Notes: generated from the letters alone by a model not told the origin. A DNA stretch of 64,000 nucleotides from Acidobacteriota bacterium (GCA_022826195.1 JAJDVI010000062.1:16752-80751); one strand, 5' to 3'; positions 18,070-28,338 are shown, numbered from the stretch's first letter. Numbers and translations: made by a program.

Positions 18070-18567
18070 ATGGCTGCCCTCGGCCGGCGGAAGGGACGAA
18101 CACCGCTTGTACCACATTTGCCTCCGCCGCGGCGCTTCGCCGGCGGAGTTCCCGGCCTGGCACCCGTGACGCCGCTCCTGCCACCGGCGCCGTTCCCCAC
18201 CCCGGGGAGCGAAGGCAAGTTCCGGCGCGTCCACGCGGTCGTCCGGCGGGTCCCCCGCGGCCGGGTGACCACCTACGGACGGGTGGCGCGCGCGGTGACC
18301 GCCGCCGGGTACCCGCTCTCGGCGCGGGCGGCCGGGTGGGCGCTCCGGAACTCCCCGGCGGGGGTTCCCTGGCACCGGGTGGTGAACGCCGAGGGGGCGC
18401 TTTCCGCCGAACTGAGCGGGAACTGCGAACCCGGCCGGCAGCGGGCGCTGCTTGCCCGGGAGGGCGTCCCCTTCGACGGTCGGGGCCGCGTGCTGCTCGA
18501 CCGCTGCCTCTTCGATCCCACAGACTCGGACGCGTTCTTCTTCCCCGGCGGGGAACTCCCTCCGTGA
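18070..18567 (+). CDS. Alkyltransferase-like protein (MGMT/ATL family, catalytic Cys replaced by Trp)
   Basis: GRVTTYGRVARAVTAAGYPLSARAAGWALRNSPAGVPWHRVVNAEG; PWHRV instead of PCHRV; start may be GTG ~18168. Confidence 0.88.
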   Translation: MAALGRRKGRTPLVPHLPPPRRFAGGVPGLAPVTPLLPPAPFPTPGSEGKFRRVHAVVRRVPRGRVTTYGRVARAVTAAGYPLSARAAGWALRNSPAGVPWHRVVNAEGALSAELSGNCEPGRQRALLAREGVPFDGRGRVLLDRCLFDPTDSDAFFFPGGELPP

Positions 18568-19886
18568 CGCCGGACCGCGCCCGGTTCCGGCCGACCCGGG
18601 TGGACGGGGCCGGGGCCGGATGCGCCGCGCTCTACCTCGGACTGGCCTGGCTGGCCCGCGGACCCGGCGATCCGGGGGTCGCGTCGTTCCTGCTGGTCTC
18701 GGCTGCGGCCGCGGCCGTGACGTTCGCGGTCTACGCCTGGTCGGCAAAGGAGCCGGACCGGATCTCCGTGGGGCGGCTCCTGCTCTGGGCGGTGGTCTTT
18801 CGGGCGATCGGCCTGTTCGGCGGACCGTTCTTCGAGGACGACTACTTCCGCTACCTCTGGGACGGCTACCGCTTCGCGCAGGACGGGACGCCGTACGGGC
18901 TGGCGCCGGAGGCCTTCTTCGCGGACCCCGCGGTCCCGGCGCTCTTCCAGGGAATCCTCGACCGGATCAACTTCCCGGAGCTGGCGACGATCTACGGCCC
19001 GGCGACGCAGCTCGCCTTCCTGCTCGGCTACGGCGTCGCGCCCGGCAGCGTGGCGGCGCTGCAGGTCATCTTCATCCTCTTTGACCTGCTCACGATCGGC
19101 ATCCTGCTGCGGCTGGCGCCGCCCCGCGCCGTCCTGCTCTACGCGTGGTGTCCGCTGGTGGTCAAGGAGGTCGCCTTCACCGCTCACCCCGACGGCTTCG
19201 CGGTGTTCTTCGTGCTCGCCGCGGTGCTGCTGGCGAGGCGGGAGCGGCTCCACGCGGCGGCCGCGCTCCTCGCCTTCGGCGCGGCCGCGAAGGTCCTCGC
19301 GCTGGTGGCCGTTCCGTTCGTTCTCCGCCCGATCCGCTGGACGCACGGGGCGGTCTTCGGCGGCGTGCTCGCGCTGCTCTATCTGCCCTTCGCCTGGCAG
19401 GGTGGCACGGACCTGCCCACGCTGTTCGTGTTCGCGCGCGACTGGGAGTTCAACGCCTCGGTCTTCGCGCTGCTGACCCCGCTGCTGCCCAACGCGGCCG
19501 CCCGGGTGGTCTGCGGCGGGCTGTTCCTTGCGGCAGCGGCGTGGCTCTACTTCCGCGACCGGGATCCCGGCGGGAACGTCCCGCCGGGCGACCGCCTCTA
19601 CGGCCTGCTCCTCGTCCTGGCCCCGGTGGTGAATCCCTGGTACCTGCTCTGGGTGTTGCCCTTTGCGGCGATCCGTCCGAGCCTCTGGGCGTGGACGGCT
19701 TCGGTGGCGGTGCTGCTCTCCTATGCCACCGGACTGAACCTCCAGGACATGAACCTCCATCCCTTCGGGCACCCTCCGTGGGTGCCGGTAGCGGAATACG
19801 GGATGGTCGCGCTCGCGCTCGCGGCCGGCGTCGCGCGGCGCCGGAAGGCGGACCCGCGGGAGGGGACGGCGTGTACCGCGGCCTGA
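18564..19886 (+). CDS. Polytopic membrane glycosyltransferase (GT87/mannosyltransferase-like)
   Basis: GTGA overlap with upstream gene; FFEDDYFRYLWDGYRFAQDGTPYGLAPEAF; multiple TMs; VNPWYLLWVLPF. Confidence 0.75.
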   Translation: MTPDRARFRPTRVDGAGAGCAALYLGLAWLARGPGDPGVASFLLVSAAAAAVTFAVYAWSAKEPDRISVGRLLLWAVVFRAIGLFGGPFFEDDYFRYLWDGYRFAQDGTPYGLAPEAFFADPAVPALFQGILDRINFPELATIYGPATQLAFLLGYGVAPGSVAALQVIFILFDLLTIGILLRLAPPRAVLLYAWCPLVVKEVAFTAHPDGFAVFFVLAAVLLARRERLHAAAALLAFGAAAKVLALVAVPFVLRPIRWTHGAVFGGVLALLYLPFAWQGGTDLPTLFVFARDWEFNASVFALLTPLLPNAAARVVCGGLFLAAAAWLYFRDRDPGGNVPPGDRLYGLLLVLAPVVNPWYLLWVLPFAAIRPSLWAWTASVAVLLSYATGLNLQDMNLHPFGHPPWVPVAEYGMVALALAAGVARRRKADPREGTACTAA

Positions 19887-20632
19887 AGGTCGGCGCCGTC
19901 GTTCCGGCGCGGGACGAGGAGCGGAACATCGGCCCGGTGGTGCGGGATCTGCTCGCGCTCCGGGACGCGGCGGGCGGGCGGGTGATCGACGACTTCGTGG
20001 TCTGCGACAACGGCTCGAACGACCGGACCGCGCTCCGGGCGCAGGAGGCCGGGGCCCGGGTCGTTCGTCAGGACCGGCCCGGCTACGGCGTCGCCTGCCT
20101 GACCGCCCTGGCGGCGCTCGCCCCGGTGGACGTGGTCCTGTTCACCGATGGGGACGGGTCCTTCGTCGCCGCCCAGGCCGAGCGTCTGCTGGCGGAGGTC
20201 GCCGGGGGTGCGGACCTCGTCATCGGATCCCGGGTGCGCGGCTCCGCCGAGCCCGGAGCGCTCTCCCTGCCGCAGGTGGCGGGGAACCGCGTGGCCGCGC
20301 TCCTGATCCGCCTGCTCTGGGGGGAACGGATCAGCGATCTCGGTCCCTACCGGGCCATCCGGGCCGCGTCGCTGCGCCGGATCGCGATGGAGGACCGGGC
20401 CTACGGGTGGACCGTCGAGATGCAGATCAAGGCGATCCAGCACGGTCTCCGGGTCGTCGAGACGCCGGTGGACACCCGGAGGCGGCGCTACGGCCGGTCC
20501 AAGGTCGGGGGCACGGTCCGCGGGGTCGCGGGCGCGAGCGCCGGCATCCTTCGAAAGATCGCTAGGCTATGGGTAGAACAGAAAACCCGGACCCTCCGGA
20601 CAGGCCGGAGAAAGGAGGTAGATCGCTCATGA
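19871..20632 (+). CDS. Family 2 glycosyltransferase
   Basis: GAVVPARDEERNIGPVVRDLL; VVCDNGSNDRTALRAQEAGARVV; LFTDGDGSF; SDLGPYRAIR. Confidence 0.88.
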   Translation: MYRGLKVGAVVPARDEERNIGPVVRDLLALRDAAGGRVIDDFVVCDNGSNDRTALRAQEAGARVVRQDRPGYGVACLTALAALAPVDVVLFTDGDGSFVAAQAERLLAEVAGGADLVIGSRVRGSAEPGALSLPQVAGNRVAALLIRLLWGERISDLGPYRAIRAASLRRIAMEDRAYGWTVEMQIKAIQHGLRVVETPVDTRRRRYGRSKVGGTVRGVAGASAGILRKIARLWVEQKTRTLRTGRRKEVDRS

Positions 20633-21498
20633 AGAGCGAAGGAATGATCCGAGTCGGGCGTCGGAGCCCCGTGCTGGCGATGCTCACCGTCCTTGCCGCC
20701 GGTGGCTGGCTCGGCGCCAGCAACTGCGCGTCGAACGGGCTGGACCCGGCGGTCTCGTGGTCGGATCACGACAACACGAACGGCGACACGATCGATCACG
20801 CGGAGTGGCAGGCGGTCCTGGACGGCTACCTGCGCACCGACGATCCCTCGGGCGTTCACCTGTTCGACTACGGCGGACTCAAGGCGAACCAGGCCGACCG
20901 GGGGCGTCTCCAGGGGTACATCGCGCACCTCGAGGCGGTGGACCCGCGCCTCTACTCGCGCGACGAGCAGATGGCCTACTGGATCAACTTCTACAACGCG
21001 CTCACCGTCGAAACGGTGGTCGAGGGATACCCGGTGGACTCGATCAAGAAGATCCACGAAGGCATCGTGCCCCTGTCAGGTCCCTGGGGCGACAGGCGCG
21101 CCACCGTCGCCGGACAGCGGCTGACCCTCGACAACATGGAGCACGACATCCTGCGGGCGCTCTGGCGGGACCCCCGGATCCACTATGCGGTGAACTGCGC
21201 GAGCATCGGCTGCCCCAATCTGGCCCCAAAGGTCTTCACCGCGGCGAATCTCGAGGAGATGATGGATGCCGCGGCCCGCGGCTACGTGAATCACCCGCGC
21301 GGCGTCGAGCTGATGGACGAGATGTTCGGCGTCGTCTCGAGCATCTACACCTGGTTCCAGGAGGACTTCGGAAGCAGCGAGGCGGGGGTGGTCGAGCACC
21401 TGCTCCTCTATGCGGAGCCCGACCTCGCGGAGCAACTCCGGAACTTCGAGGGCGGCTTCGACTACGAGTACGACTGGGACCTCAACGACGCGAGCTGA
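20629..21498 (+). CDS. DUF547 family secreted protein
   Basis: YSRDEQMAYWINFYNALTVETVVEGYPVDSIKKI; HYAVNCASIGCPNLAPKVFTA; SD AAAGGAGGT. Confidence 0.88.
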   Translation: MKSEGMIRVGRRSPVLAMLTVLAAGGWLGASNCASNGLDPAVSWSDHDNTNGDTIDHAEWQAVLDGYLRTDDPSGVHLFDYGGLKANQADRGRLQGYIAHLEAVDPRLYSRDEQMAYWINFYNALTVETVVEGYPVDSIKKIHEGIVPLSGPWGDRRATVAGQRLTLDNMEHDILRALWRDPRIHYAVNCASIGCPNLAPKVFTAANLEEMMDAAARGYVNHPRGVELMDEMFGVVSSIYTWFQEDFGSSEAGVVEHLLLYAEPDLAEQLRNFEGGFDYEYDWDLNDAS

Positions 21499-21519
21499 CC
21501 CGGCACGCCGGACCCCGGA

Positions 21520-21551
21520 CGGGAGCCCGGTTCCTCTCCGGAGGGCTCCCG
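21520..21551. terminator. Candidate bidirectional hairpin between convergent genes
   Basis: CGGGAGCCC-N14-GGGCTCCCG, 9-bp perfect stem. Confidence 0.4.
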
Positions 21552-21558
21552 CGAGGGG

Positions 21559-22431
21559 TCAGTCGACCAGGAAGCCGTAGGTGACGCTCAGCCCGATCAC
21601 GCGCGACGCGGCGGTGTTCCGCCCGCCGATGATCCGGCCGAAGAACCCGCTCACGCTGATCGTGTCGTTGACGGTGGCCAGCACGCGGCCGCCCAGCAAC
21701 TGGGCATCCTCCTGAAGCTCCGGAAAGCGGTCCGGCGAGAAGCCCGGGCCGCCGATGTCCAGCCCCGAATCGCTGCCGTTGACCATCCGGTAGTCGGCCG
21801 CGACCGTGATCCGGTCGTTCACCGGAAAGAAGCCCGCCAGGTTGATGAAGGTGTCCGAGGGGATGTCGTTCGAGCGGGAGCGGTAGCCGACTTCGCCGGA
21901 CGCTCCGAAGCGGTCGCCGAACTTGCCGACCAGGACCGATCCCTCGAACCCGTTGCCGCCGTCGCCGAGCGAGTTGATGTAACCCGTCTCGTAGCCGCCG
22001 GCGGCGATCACCCCGGCCCGGATCGCCACGCTGGGGGCGCCCTGCGTCACGAGTTCGTCCACCACCCTCCAGGTCACGGAGACGTTCGTGTCCACGAGGC
22101 CGCTGAAGCTCTCCTCCGGCGTCGGGCCCACCGGGCCGGGGATGTGGCTGCGGCCGAGACCGGACCGCAGGTCCACCGCGATCGCGTCGGTGATCGCGTA
22201 GTTGACGTCCAGCCAACCGGTGGTCTGCGAGAGGTTGGCCCCGTCGCCCGGCGTCGGGCCCTTGACGTCGGCCCGGTAGAACTCGGTGGCGGCCTGGTGT
22301 CCGTAGGTGATCGTGATGGAGCCGGTCCGCGGTTCGGCGATCCAGGGGGATCCCTGGGCGGAGCCGGAGGCGGCGGAAAGGACGATGAGGGCCACCGCGA
22401 AGGCGGCGGTACAGAGGAGGCGGCGGTTCAT
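21559..22431 (-). CDS. Putative outer-membrane beta-barrel protein
   Basis: Signal peptide MNRRLLCTAAFAVALIVLSAASGSAQ; alternating beta pattern ending in YGFLVD (terminal aromatic region). Confidence 0.6.
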   Translation of the reverse strand: MNRRLLCTAAFAVALIVLSAASGSAQGSPWIAEPRTGSITITYGHQAATEFYRADVKGPTPGDGANLSQTTGWLDVNYAITDAIAVDLRSGLGRSHIPGPVGPTPEESFSGLVDTNVSVTWRVVDELVTQGAPSVAIRAGVIAAGGYETGYINSLGDGGNGFEGSVLVGKFGDRFGASGEVGYRSRSNDIPSDTFINLAGFFPVNDRITVAADYRMVNGSDSGLDIGGPGFSPDRFPELQEDAQLLGGRVLATVNDTISVSGFFGRIIGGRNTAASRVIGLSVTYGFLVD

Positions 22432-22441
22432 CGGGACGCGC

Positions 22442-22807
22442 CTAGAGCCGGAACCGGCGGCTGAGGAAATAGTGGACGGTCTCCATCCGCAGCTTGCAGT
22501 CCTCGACCCCCGCTCCACACAGCGCCTGGACCGCCTCGTCATCCGCCGTCCCGGCCGTCTCGCCTTCGTAGGCGGCTTCGAGGCTCCGGGTGAGGCTCAT
22601 CGCCCGGTCCTTGTCCAGTTCGTCCTTCCGGAGCGGGCAGCCGTCGCACACGAGCTCCCTGAAGGTGAGCGCCTTGCCCTGGGCGTAGGCGGCGCGCGGG
22701 CTGAGCTTGCCGGCGCCGACGCCGATCGACCCGGATGCCGCTTCGGATGGCGACAGGGTTCCCAGACCGGCGGTGAGCAGCGCTCCCGCAAGAATCGTTC
22801 GAATCAT
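22442..22807 (-). CDS. Small secreted hypothetical protein
   Basis: MIRTILAGALLTAGLGTLSPSEA signal peptide; RBS GGAGGT upstream. Confidence 0.65.
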   Translation of the reverse strand: MIRTILAGALLTAGLGTLSPSEAASGSIGVGAGKLSPRAAYAQGKALTFRELVCDGCPLRKDELDKDRAMSLTRSLEAAYEGETAGTADDEAVQALCGAGVEDCKLRMETVHYFLSRRFRL

Positions 22808-22906
22808 TCCTAGGGACCTCCTTGGTTGCGACCCACGATTGCGTATTGAATTCGGAAAGCATAGTCGCCGGAGAGTTGGCGGGAGAGGAGCGAACGGACG
22901 CCGAGA

Positions 22907-23602
22907 ATGACCGCCGACCGAGCGGCGCAACCGCGCCGGGAATTCCATGCCTGGGAGGTGTCCCCGCGCGAAGCGGCGGCGATACAGCGCGAACTCGCCG
23001 GGCGGGTCGAGGGGAAGGCGCCCCCCGGATTCGATCCGGGGATCGTGGCGGGACTGGATGCCGCCTTCCCGAAGGGGGGCAGGGAGTGCGTGGCGGCGGC
23101 GGTGGCGTGGGACGTCCGGGAGCGCCGGGTGATCGAGGAACGGGTCGTCCGCCGCCCGCTGACGTTCCCCTACGTCCCGGGGCTCCTGTCCTTCCGCGAG
23201 GCGCCGGCCGTGCTGGCCGCGCTCGCGGAACTCGATACCACGGTGGAGGTGCTGCTTTGCGACGGCCATGGGCTCGCGCACCCGCGCCGGTTCGGCCTGG
23301 CATGCCATCTCGGCGTCCTGACCGGGACTCCGGCGGTCGGGTGTGCGAAGAGCGTCCTGGTCGGCGCGCCCGGGGAAGTCGATTCGCCGCGGGGCTCCGA
23401 GGGCCCCCTCGAGCATCGCGGCGAGCGGATCGGGACCGTTCTCCGCACCCGTGACCGCGTGCGGCCGGTGTTCGTGAGCATCGGCCATCGTATGGATCTC
23501 GAGTCCGCGGTGGGACTGGTCCTCGCCTGCGCCATAGGATTTCGTCTCCCGGAACCCATCCGCCGCGCCGACCGCCTGGTGAGTGAGGCCCGGAAACGCT
23601 GA
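22907..23602 (+). CDS. nfi: Endonuclease V (deoxyinosine 3'-endonuclease)
   Basis: VAGLDAAF; FPYVPGLLSFREAPAVLAAL; LLCDGHGLAHPRRFGLACHLGVLTGTPAVGCAKS. Confidence 0.9.
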   Translation: MTADRAAQPRREFHAWEVSPREAAAIQRELAGRVEGKAPPGFDPGIVAGLDAAFPKGGRECVAAAVAWDVRERRVIEERVVRRPLTFPYVPGLLSFREAPAVLAALAELDTTVEVLLCDGHGLAHPRRFGLACHLGVLTGTPAVGCAKSVLVGAPGEVDSPRGSEGPLEHRGERIGTVLRTRDRVRPVFVSIGHRMDLESAVGLVLACAIGFRLPEPIRRADRLVSEARKR

Positions 23603-23624
23603 CCGCGGAGGCAGGAGGCATGCG

Positions 23625-24785
23625 ATGGTTCACGACCCGAGACAGCGGTTCGTCGCGCTGGCGCTCGCCGCCGGACTGGCGGCGGCCTGCGGGAGCGACG
23701 ATCCGGCGCCTTCCGGTGAAGCGGCTCCCGTGGACCTGACGCCTCCGGCGCTCGAGGCGGAGGGTGCAGCCGCGTTCGCGGCGCTCGCCCTCGATTGCGT
23801 GACGAAGGAGTATCCGTACGGCCTGCGGGTGCGCCTCGAGAGCCCGGACGACCTCGGCCTCCCCCGGGACCTGACGCCGGTCTTCTACGGCTGCTACGAC
23901 TGGCATTCCGCGGTCCACGGGCACTGGCTGCTCGCGCGCCTGACCCGCCGGTTCCCCGGCGCCGAGTTCGCCGGGGAGGCCCGCGCCGCGCTCGATCAGA
24001 ACCTCACCGGGGAGCGGGTCGCCGGCGAGCTGGAGTTCGTCTCGAAGAAGGGCCGGCGCGGGTTCGAGCGCCCCTACGGCCTTGCCTGGCTGCTCCAGCT
24101 CGACGCCGAGTTGGCCGAGTGGGCCGCCGATCCGAAGTCGTCCGACGACGACCGCGGCCGGGCCGCCCGCTGGCGCGCAACGCTCGCGCCCCTGGTCGAA
24201 AACGGCGTGGAACGGCTGAGTGAGTTCCTGGACAAGCTGGAGCATCCCGTGCGGGTGGGCGAGCACAAGCAGACGGCCTTTTCGGTGGGGCTGATCCACG
24301 ACTGGGCGGTTTCGGTGGGCGACCAGGGGATGCAGGACCTCCTGGCCGCCCGGGCGCGGGTCTGGTACGGCGGCGACCGCGACTGCCCGGTGGACTACGA
24401 ACCGTCGGGACAGGATTTCCTTTCGCCCTGCCTTGCGGAGGCCGACGTCATGCGGAGGGTGCTGCCGTCCGGCGAGTTCGCCGCCTGGCTCGACGGTTTC
24501 CTGCCCGGCCCGCTACCGGCGACGCTGGAACCGGTCCACGTTCCCGCCGACGAGGAGGATGCCTTCGGACATCTCCACGGCCTCCACCTAAGCCGCGCCT
24601 GGATGCTGCAGGGCATTGTGAGCGCGCTCCCCGAGGACGATCCGCGCCTGCCGGGAATGGCCGCCCTCGCCAGCCGGAACGCCGAGGCCGGCTTCGCCGG
24701 CGTGGACCCCAACAACTACGTCGGGAGTCACTGGCTCGGCAGCTTCGCCACCTACCTGGCGACGAGGCGCGGCATCAGGGAGTGA
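23625..24785 (+). CDS. DUF2891 family lipoprotein-like protein
   Basis: Lipobox-like AAACGS; PVFYGCYDWHSAVHGHWLLARLTRRFP; RPYGLAWLLQLDAEL; GLHLSRAWMLQGIVSALP. Confidence 0.85.
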   Translation: MVHDPRQRFVALALAAGLAAACGSDDPAPSGEAAPVDLTPPALEAEGAAAFAALALDCVTKEYPYGLRVRLESPDDLGLPRDLTPVFYGCYDWHSAVHGHWLLARLTRRFPGAEFAGEARAALDQNLTGERVAGELEFVSKKGRRGFERPYGLAWLLQLDAELAEWAADPKSSDDDRGRAARWRATLAPLVENGVERLSEFLDKLEHPVRVGEHKQTAFSVGLIHDWAVSVGDQGMQDLLAARARVWYGGDRDCPVDYEPSGQDFLSPCLAEADVMRRVLPSGEFAAWLDGFLPGPLPATLEPVHVPADEEDAFGHLHGLHLSRAWMLQGIVSALPEDDPRLPGMAALASRNAEAGFAGVDPNNYVGSHWLGSFATYLATRRGIRE

Positions 24786-24822
24786 CGGCGCGACCGCAGG
24801 CCAGCAAGGTGACGTGACGGCT

Positions 24823-24890
24823 TGGAACGCCGGTCTCCAGACCGGCACGCGCGGCGCTCCGCGCCGCGCACGTCGTAACGCCACCCGCTC
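24823..24890 (+). repeat. Double-hairpin intergenic repeat copy
   Basis: TGGAACGCCGGTCTCCAGACCGGCACGCGCGGCGCTCCGCGCCGCGCACGTCGTAACGCCACCCG. Confidence 0.85.
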
Positions 24891-24938
24891 GTATGGCACC
24901 TCCGGCTCGGAAACCCGCCCCCATGGGAACCCGGACGT

Positions 24939-26102
24939 TCAGCGGTACAGCAGGAACGCGTCCCGCACCGGCTCGAAACCCTCCCCCTCCGCGTCCCCCG
25001 CGTCGGCAATCTCCGCAGTGGTGCGCCTGGCCTCGATGCCCTCCCGGATGTCCGGGCTCCCCCCGAGGATGTCGATGGGCAGGCGGACCAGCTCGTACTC
25101 GTAGGGCGGGGGACGCCAGGCGAAATCCGACGGCCAGAGCTTCCGGACCTGGTTCAGGATGGCGATTCCGGTGCGCCAGGGCCGGTAGGCATTCCGGTCC
25201 GTGACGTGCTGCATCACGCCGCCGCATTCCTCGCCGTTGAACTTGTGGAAAGTGGGCCGGAACCGGACGGGGCGGAAGTGGACGCCCGGGAGTCCCTCCT
25301 CCGCCAGCGCATCCGCCAGCCGGAACCCGTCCACCCACGGGGCGCCGCAGACCTCGAAGGGCCGGGTCGTCCCCCGGCCTTCGGAGAGGTTCGTGCCCTC
25401 GATCAGGCAGCCTCCCGGATACACGGTGGCCGTATCCAGGGTCGCCATGTTCGGGGAGGGCGGGATGAAACCGAGCCCGGTCTCGTCGAGCCAGTGCTCG
25501 CGGCGCCAGCCCTCGCAGCCGACGATCACGAGATCGGCGCCGATCCCGTACCGGCGGTTCACGAGCCCGGCGATCTCGCCGGAGGTCATTCCGTGCCGGT
25601 TCGGGAGCGGATAGAGCCCCACGAAGGAGCGGTGGTCGTCCCGGATCAGGTTCCCCTCCACCGCGCCGCCGATCGGGTTCGGCCGGTCGAGGACGACGAT
25701 GCGCTTGCCGTGCTCCGCCGCCGCCTCCATGGCGTGCGCCATCGTCCAGACGTAGGTGTAGTAGCGCGAGCCGACGTCCTGAACGTCGAAGACGAGGGCG
25801 TCGAGCCCCTCCAGCATCGCCGCCGTGGGACGCCGGGTGGGCCCGTAGAGGCTGTGGACGGGAATGGGGCCGTCGCCGTCCGCGATCTCGATGAGGTCCT
25901 GCTCGACGGCGTCGAAGCCGTGTTCGGGAGCGAAGAGCGCCGCCAGTGTCACCCCCGGCAGGCCGGCCACCACATCCCGCGCGTGACAGAAGGACGCGTC
26001 CACCGACGAGGGGTTCGCGATCAGTCCGACCCGGAGCCCCTTGAGCAGCTCCCCCATTTCCGGGAGCCGGTCGAGCCCGGTCCGGACCGTAGGGGGGTTC
26101 AT
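24939..26102 (-). CDS. DUF1343 / NamZ-like exo-beta-N-acetylmuramidase family protein
   Basis: LKGLRVGLIANPSSVDASF; LFAPEHGFDAVEQDLIEI; LVFDVQDVGSRYYTYVWTMAHAMEAA; VLDRPNPIGG; EGTNLSEGRGTTRPFEVCGAPW. Confidence 0.92.
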   Translation of the reverse strand: MNPPTVRTGLDRLPEMGELLKGLRVGLIANPSSVDASFCHARDVVAGLPGVTLAALFAPEHGFDAVEQDLIEIADGDGPIPVHSLYGPTRRPTAAMLEGLDALVFDVQDVGSRYYTYVWTMAHAMEAAAEHGKRIVVLDRPNPIGGAVEGNLIRDDHRSFVGLYPLPNRHGMTSGEIAGLVNRRYGIGADLVIVGCEGWRREHWLDETGLGFIPPSPNMATLDTATVYPGGCLIEGTNLSEGRGTTRPFEVCGAPWVDGFRLADALAEEGLPGVHFRPVRFRPTFHKFNGEECGGVMQHVTDRNAYRPWRTGIAILNQVRKLWPSDFAWRPPPYEYELVRLPIDILGGSPDIREGIEARRTTAEIADAGDAEGEGFEPVRDAFLLYR

Positions 26103-26244
26103 TGAGGGAAGACTACGCAAACCGGATCGGGCCGGTTCACCGGAATCGCTGCCCGAACCGCCTGCAACTCGCGCCGCGCCAGCCCCCAGTGGGATACTTG
26201 GCCGGTTGCGGCCGGGGTATTTCCGGCTGCCGGGGAGGCCCGCC

Positions 26245-28287
26245 GTGTTCGCTCGTTCCACCGTTTCCGTTGTCCTTCTGGGACTTCTTTCCTTGGCTGT
26301 CGCCGTTCCGGCGGTTGCCGAGGACGACCGCTGGACCCCGGCGCTCTCCATGCAGTACCACCGCGTCGGCTCGGTCGCCATCTCCCCGGACGGGACCCTG
26401 GTCGCGTTCGCGGTCACCGTGCCGCTCATGGAGGGCGAGAAGTCCGAGTACCGGACCCAGATCCACGTGGTCCCGGCGGCGGGCGGCGACGCCGTCGCCT
26501 ACACCACCGGCGAGAACTCGGCGACCTCTCCCGCCTTCTCGCCGGACGGGCGTCACCTCGCGTTCCTCCGGAAGGGTGAGGAAAACCAGCAGGTCTGGCT
26601 GCTGCCGCTCGCGGGCGGCGAGGCCTACCAGGCGACCCACGCCGAGAACGGCGCGCGTTCCTTCCGGTTCTCGCCGGACGGCTTCAGCATCGGCTACCTG
26701 ATGACCGATCCCGAGACCGAGGAGGAGAAGGCGCAGAAGAAGGAAAAGCGCGATGTGGAGCTCGTGGACCGGAACTTCAAGTACGGCCACCTCTACGTGA
26801 CCCTGGTGTCCGACGGCCACGACCCGGACGGTGAAGACCGGCGCCTGACCCGGGGCGACTATCACGTCTCGGGCTGGGACTGGTCGAGCAGCGACCGCAT
26901 CGTCTTCAGCCACCAGGACGATCCGCGCATCAACACGAACCGGCGCTCGGGGGACCTTTCGGTCGTCAACCTGGGGAACGGAGCGATCAACCTGCTGCAC
27001 GCGGGGAACGGGATCGAGAGCTCGCCGCGGGTCTCTCCCGACGGCCAGACGGTCGCGTTCCGGTCCACGGGCGACCAGCCGGAGCCCATCGGGCTCGGCG
27101 ACGTGTACGTGATGCCGGTCATGGGCGGCGAGCGGGTGAAGCTCGCCGAGACGAAGGACCGGAGTCCGGGGATCCTCGGCTGGTCCCGGGACGGCTCGCT
27201 CGTCTATGTCGCCGAGGCTGAGCGCACCTCGCGGCGGCTCTTCGGGCTGCCGGCGGACGGGGGAGATCTCGTGGAACTGACCCCCGGTGAGGGCGTCTTC
27301 CGCTCCACCGCCGTCGCGACCGCGGCCGACGTGATGGCCTTCACCCACGAGACGCCGGAGACGCCCTGGGACGTCTTCGCGGCCGACCTGGGGAAGGGAG
27401 GCGCTGCCCCGGCCGCCTTCGAGCCGCGCCGTCTGACCGATCTCCACAAGGACGTCGCGCGGCCGGCGATGGGGAAGACCAGCGTCCTCACCTGGACCTC
27501 ACCGGACGGCACCCCGGTGGAAGGGCTCCTGACCCTCCCGGTGGACTACGAGGAAGGCCGGCGCTATCCGCTGGTCCTGAACGTCCACGGCGGACCCGCG
27601 GGGGTCTATTCCGAGACCTTCACCGGCGCCCCGTCCATCTACATGCTCCAGTACTTCGCCCAGGAGGGGTTCGCGATCCTGCGGCCCAACCCGCGCGGCT
27701 CCACCGGCTACGGGAAGGAATTCCGGTACGCCAACTTCATGGACTGGGGCTTCGGGGACATGGACGACCTGATGGCGGGGGTGGACCTCGTCATCGAGCA
27801 GGGCGTGGCGCAGGCGGACCGGCTCTACATCATGGGCTGGAGCTACGGGGGCTACATGACCTCGTTCGCCGTCACGCGGACCGACCGTTTCGTGGCCGCC
27901 AGCATGGGGGCGGGGCTGCCGAACCTGATCAGCATGGTCACCACCACCGACATCCAGGACTACCTCGCCGGCCACATGGGAGGCGACTTCTGGGAGGACT
28001 ACGAGGTGTACGAGGCCCACTCGGCCATCTACCGCATCGCGGAGGTGACTACCCCGACGCAGGTGATCCACGGGGCCCAGGACCTCCGGGTCCCCTTCAC
28101 CCAGGGGCAGGAGTTCTACCGGGCGCTCGACCGCCGGGGGATCCCCACCGAGTTCGTCGTCTACCCGAGGACCCCGCACGGGCCCCGGGAGCCCAAATTC
28201 CTGATGGACGTCTCGGAGCGCATCCTGACCTGGTTCCGGGCGCACACGCCGGAGGAGGAAACCGACGACGCGGCGAACGGCCGCTGA
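26245..28287 (+). CDS. S9 family (prolyl oligopeptidase-type) secreted peptidase
   Basis: WD40-like PD40 blades (SPDGTLVAF, SPDGRHLAFL); PLVLNVHGGPAGVYSETF; YIMGWSYGGYMTSFAVTRT; C-terminal TPHGPRE. Confidence 0.9.
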   Translation: MFARSTVSVVLLGLLSLAVAVPAVAEDDRWTPALSMQYHRVGSVAISPDGTLVAFAVTVPLMEGEKSEYRTQIHVVPAAGGDAVAYTTGENSATSPAFSPDGRHLAFLRKGEENQQVWLLPLAGGEAYQATHAENGARSFRFSPDGFSIGYLMTDPETEEEKAQKKEKRDVELVDRNFKYGHLYVTLVSDGHDPDGEDRRLTRGDYHVSGWDWSSSDRIVFSHQDDPRINTNRRSGDLSVVNLGNGAINLLHAGNGIESSPRVSPDGQTVAFRSTGDQPEPIGLGDVYVMPVMGGERVKLAETKDRSPGILGWSRDGSLVYVAEAERTSRRLFGLPADGGDLVELTPGEGVFRSTAVATAADVMAFTHETPETPWDVFAADLGKGGAAPAAFEPRRLTDLHKDVARPAMGKTSVLTWTSPDGTPVEGLLTLPVDYEEGRRYPLVLNVHGGPAGVYSETFTGAPSIYMLQYFAQEGFAILRPNPRGSTGYGKEFRYANFMDWGFGDMDDLMAGVDLVIEQGVAQADRLYIMGWSYGGYMTSFAVTRTDRFVAASMGAGLPNLISMVTTTDIQDYLAGHMGGDFWEDYEVYEAHSAIYRIAEVTTPTQVIHGAQDLRVPFTQGQEFYRALDRRGIPTEFVVYPRTPHGPREPKFLMDVSERILTWFRAHTPEEETDDAANGR

Positions 28288-28338
28288 GCCGCCTCGACTG
28301 GTCCCGGTCGCCCGAATCGAGCTCCGGGCCCGAGGGCG

